Shown here piece after piece: positions 62,810 to 64,000 of a stretch of 64,000 nt of DNA. The position numbers and the translations under genes are program-made. This DNA comes from Lagopus muta (taxonomy: Eukaryota; Chordata; Aves; Galliformes; Phasianidae), in NCBI RefSeq assembly GCF_023343835.1, contig NC_064435.1:86522788-86586787 (forward strand). Direction: 5' to 3'. Below the pieces are notes generated by a model. It was given only the letters and a program-made list of their open reading frames with translations, searched no databases and was not told the origin of the DNA. Each line of letters begins with the position of its first letter. Position 1 is the first letter of the stretch.

Positions 62810-64000
62810 CTAACATGGAAGAAAAAAGGAAGTTATTACACTTTGTGGTTAAGACCAAATGGCAGTGAATCTTGTGATAATTTCATCAGAACTGATATTA
62901 AACAGCTTGCATGATGCAGAAAACTTTTTTCCCCCAAATAACATGCATGCTAATTAAGTACCTCATCACCCATGAATGGAAATTTGCTTTCAGATCTCAA
63001 GTTCCAAAAGGAGAAAAAGAAAATATGATAATTTCAGTTATTGAACAGGATTATACACCATAGGCTTATTATTCACAGAAGTGGCAATTAAACCTTGTAA
63101 TAGTGCATGGAATATGAAAACAGGTATAATGAGTTGATTGTAAGTTCTCCTGAAGATTAGATAGGTCAGTATACCCTCAAATCTGCACGAAATTCCACTG
63201 CTAGTAGTTGCTATCAGCGCAATTAAAAGGTTTCTCATGCAAACAAAACCCATCATGCAATCATGCTTTGTGGTATCACAGAAAATCTGGCTCATTCTTC
63301 TCTGTGATTTGTCAGGAAGCACATAAACAGCCCGCAAGAAGTTAGTGCCTAATTGGTACTTCTGAGGTTGCTGTAAAGTCTAACACATTATCTTATGGGA
63401 TGTCAGCATTCTCACCAAACTATTTTACCTCTGTAAAGCTGCCTACTAAAAATAAGACTTCTATGTAAAATCTCTTCTGTGCTTTAGATTTTTAGACATT
63501 TCTTCTGGCCTTTGCCATCTTTTGAACAATTCTTCTTTCAAGCTTTCTTAACTTCGACTGCCTTACATTCACTTATCACAGAAGAGCCACATTCAAGGTT
63601 TCTAAGCTTGAAAATAGAAAGTTTGCTTCACTGAACTTCTGTACTCCTCAGACTCTCACCCTCCACTTGCTCTCAGAAGCATTTCAGAAAACTGCACAAC
63701 TCAAGAGGTTAAGATGCTTTCTTTATAAAACAAAATTAAAAAGCCATTTGTTGTGCAATTTGGTTGAGAAGAATTTCTGTACCTGCAGGGTTTTTTTTTC
63801 CCCCCTTATGATACTCAATAGAAACTATTTTCATTTTAAATTCAAGTTTAAGTTTTTATTCACATAGCAATTCCTGTAGCCCATTAGGAGAGCTGACTGC
63901 CAATAGAGAAAAGAACACACTGCAAGAGTGTAAAGTCATTAGATGAACTGAAATAGCAGTGTTTTATAGCCCAGGTAGCCTCTTAAATGCATAGCATATA
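62810..64000 (-). other. KIF13A: KIF13A intron running to window edge
   Basis: No further upstream KIF13A exon recognised in the last 1.2 kb. Confidence 0.75.

Overview
The window is vertebrate nuclear DNA, and the repeats point to a bird, probably a galliform such as chicken. It has GT-AG introns, CpG-island promoters, about ten CR1 LINE fragments and two pieces of a mariner-like transposon of the type known from chicken. I found no bacterial, plasmid, viral or CRISPR features. Four protein-coding genes can be read exon by exon. Within each gene the splice phases agree throughout.

Layout. (1) 1-28.5 kb, plus strand: the 3' two thirds of RANBP9, starting inside its SPRY domain. Twelve coding exons lie between 9176 and 27731; the first 9.2 kb looks like intron. 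(2) 28.9-32.03 kb, minus strand: complete NOL7, eight coding exons, 219 codons, tail-to-tail with RANBP9. (3) 32.2-38.45 kb, minus strand: complete SIRT5, eight coding exons, 309 codons. Its poly(A) signal lies under 200 bp upstream of the NOL7 start codon, inside the CpG island that must carry the NOL7 promoter. (4) 38.9-42.2 kb: the SIRT5 flank with a CR1 copy, then the probable 3' untranslated region of the next gene. (5) 42.2-62.8 kb, minus strand: the last fourteen coding exons (899 codons) of KIF13A, a kinesin-3 motor. The motor end lies beyond the window. Large introns here hold CR1 elements, one apparently nested in another.

RANBP9, NOL7 and SIRT5 keep the mammalian 6p23 order. KIF13A directly behind SIRT5 does not: in human they are several megabases apart on 6p. 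The genes do not form one pathway. RANBP9 is a CTLH ubiquitin ligase subunit, NOL7 is nucleolar, SIRT5 is a mitochondrial deacylase and KIF13A is a vesicle motor.

Most notable points: this KIF13A ends in a complete CAP-Gly microtubule-binding domain, which human KIF13A lacks and KIF13B has. RANBP9 carries a dead tandem copy of one CTLH exon just upstream of the live one. One RANBP9 exon has a very weak splice donor, where read-through would give a shortened protein. NOL7 has three introns under 100 nt, one with an unbroken run of fourteen C before its acceptor.
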